This document shows, piece after piece, positions 62,346 through 64,000 of a DNA stretch of 64,000 nt (positions are counted from its first letter, which is position 1; each line of letters opens with the position of its first letter). Position numbers and translations under genes: made by a program. Below the pieces are notes generated by a model. That model had not been told where the DNA came from, did not search any database, and saw only the letters and a program-made list of their open reading frames with translations. The DNA is from Helopsaltes ochotensis (Eukaryota > Chordata > Aves > Passeriformes > Locustellidae). Location: NCBI GenBank assembly GCA_013400155.1, contig VXBM01001950.1:1915-65914 (forward strand), read 5' to 3'.

Positions 62346-62640
62346 CGTGCTCGCTGATTTGGAAAAATATGAAGTGAAGCAGGGGTAAACCGATTTCACA
62401 CAGAATCTCCTGTCAGAGCTCTGTTTAGTCAAGAATGATATTAGAGCGACTCCAGTGAAGCTGTTTCATTTGGCTTGCCAGATTTGAGTCCAATGTGAAC
62501 TTTCAACGTAGATATTATTGCATTAATTTTAATGAATAAAGATCACAGACTTATTTAATTAACATAGCAAAAACCACTGTCAGCAAGCAAAGAAGTTATA
62601 TTGCACAGCCACTCTAATGCAATCACAAGAGTATACTTTA
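62346..62640. promoter_or_regulatory. candidate conserved flank of the CpG island
   Basis: AT-rich, with TTTAATTAAC, GCATTAATTTTAATG and scattered CpGs ('agagcgactcc', 'caacgtagat'). It has no low-complexity signature and resembles conserved regulatory DNA. Confidence 0.22.
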
Positions 62641-64000
62641 TGGCTATGAGAATATAATTTTCTTGTTAAAAACCTTTGATGTTTCTTTAAATATATAAAA
62701 ATACAGGAAATGTGTAAATAAGGCTTGCCAGCCATCTCAAATGCCTTGTGTAAAAATTAATCTCTTAGCTTTAATTTGTGTTCATTTTGACGGGTTTCAG
62801 ATAATACTGATGTATATATACAAGCACAAATATAAATTTCAGCATGCATGTATATGCATAACTTTTGTTATGAAATTAAAGGTGCTAATATTGAAAACAC
62901 AACCATTACGTCAATTTCCATATGTTATTTTTGTCATTTCATTTGCACGGTTAAGGGCTGTTTAACCACTAGAGTTTTACTTTTCTTGTGTTTTCCTGCC
63001 TGGTCCAACTAGACAGAAGATGCCCCTTTGATTTGTTCTTAGGGAATTCAGGAGCACTGATTTGGAGGTTTGTCTACTCCACCGAGACCCACTGCGCAGT
63101 CTCACCCGCGTGTCTGGTTTAGACCTACACATGTTTTTCCATTTTTCCATCCAAACTCCCACTCAAACATTGCCACAGGAGCTGGTTCAAAGTTTCTGGA
63201 GGCCAAGGAGCCACCAGTCACCTGAATGGCAGTATCTTGTCATGTGCAAGACAGGCTAGTGGCTCTGTGCTAGCCCTGAATTCATAACTCAGAGGGAATC
63301 TGTGTTCCATGATAGGGGAAGCTGTGGGCAATACATCTTGTAGTGTGGCAGGAGCTGCTTGCTGTGTAGACAGCTTTAGATTAGTATTAGAGTCAAGACT
63401 TTAACATATACTTTGGTGTGTTTAATCCCACACTGATTTGGAGTATTTCATTGCTTGGAAACTGTGTATAGATATATATATGTGTATATATATAAGCCAG
63501 AGTCTAGTTTATTAATGATGAAACCTGAATGCAGGATTGTATAATGTAGCCCAAAGTGTATCAGGCTGCATCAGTGCCACCTGAAATATGTAAATAAGCA
63601 AATTTATTGTTTATTTGGCAGGGACTGTTGTTCTACAGTCCACACTTCTATTGTTATTTTTATTGACCTCTCAGAATGCTCTCAAATAAGCTTTCAACCT
63701 TATACTTTGTTTTGATAAATGAGGATGACTGAATTTTCAACTAGAGGCAGTTTACTATAGACTTATCTTGTATTTTTTCTACCAAGATTGGCACAAAATT
63801 GTTAGCTTAAAAGGAAGGTTTTTTCTTTAGTTATTCTTTTACTGGAAGTTTATACTATAAAGGTTGTTGCAGGATAAAGGAAAAATACAGTAAAAATGTA
63901 ATGCAGTAAGACTGTGTTCATATAATTTCAATTTTTTGCACCCATGAACTTTATATTTTGTTTTGAGGACTATCTATTAAGGCTCTAATTAAAAAGAAGA
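62641..64000. other. AT-rich unique DNA, no gene seen
   Basis: A TA/TG-rich microsatellite lies near 63469-63494. No exon is recognised up to the window end. Confidence 0.4.

Noticed and set aside
62132..62357. Several overlapping frames in the CpG island at 62 kb
   Set aside because: Stop codons are rare in GC-rich DNA. Five or more overlapping frames on both strands with no domain are not evidence of a gene.
1..64000. CRISPR arrays, bacterial operons, riboswitches or phage modules
   Set aside because: The window is vertebrate nuclear DNA. No spaced repeat array or dense bacterial-type coding is present.

Overview
This window looks like bird nuclear DNA, probably from a songbird or a close relative. 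The evidence is several CR1 LINE copies, including the avian 3' end that reads like ATCATAGAATG in antisense, and three complete solo retroviral LTRs with intact target-site duplications. The unique DNA is AT-rich, long mononucleotide runs occur, and GC-rich islands are few. The species and locus cannot be named from the sequence alone. I recognise no complete protein-coding gene, tRNA, rRNA or microRNA. Open frames in the AT-rich part are short, often lack a genuine ATG and show no recognisable domain.

Layout. Bases 1-5500 are AT-rich with two old antisense CR1 fragments (about 430-1240 and 2270-2870). A 286-bp solo LTR lies at 5521-5806 with a 6-bp target duplication. A third antisense CR1 fragment, a 3' end, lies at 9530-10075. 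From 10.1 to 24.6 kb the DNA is mostly unique and AT-rich, with stretches that look like conserved non-coding elements (for example 12.43-12.92 kb). Bases 24581-25603 and 25605-26627 are the same 1023 bp, separated by one N. This is almost certainly an assembly artefact, and the break sits 5 bp inside a 347-bp solo LTR (26623-26969). From 27.6 to 29.5 kb there are three CR1 pieces, a 57-base poly(A) run and a diverged local duplication. From 29.5 to 51.5 kb the DNA is mostly unique, with a possible decayed retroviral gag-like frame near 45.5 kb, a third solo LTR at 48031-48376 (5-bp target duplication), and two short stretches with good splice signals on the plus strand (34921-35010 and 51127-51201).

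The right end changes character. From about 51.8 to 55.0 kb the sequence is rich in CpG, carries G-runs and contains an 870-base assembly gap. A TATA-like box and consensus splice donors on the plus strand suggest the promoter and first exon(s) of a transcription unit. A second GC-rich block lies at 54.38-54.86 kb and a separate CpG island at 61.97-62.34 kb. These islands, and the AT-rich homeodomain-site-rich stretches around them, resemble the surroundings of a developmental regulatory gene, but this is inference.

Nearly all transposable elements here (six of seven CR1 pieces and the three solo LTRs) lie on the minus strand. That would fit a plus-strand host gene spanning the window, though the numbers are small. 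I found no convincing new biological system. The most useful results are the false duplication, the three LTRs with exact ends, and the CpG-rich promoter-like domain hidden partly by the gap.
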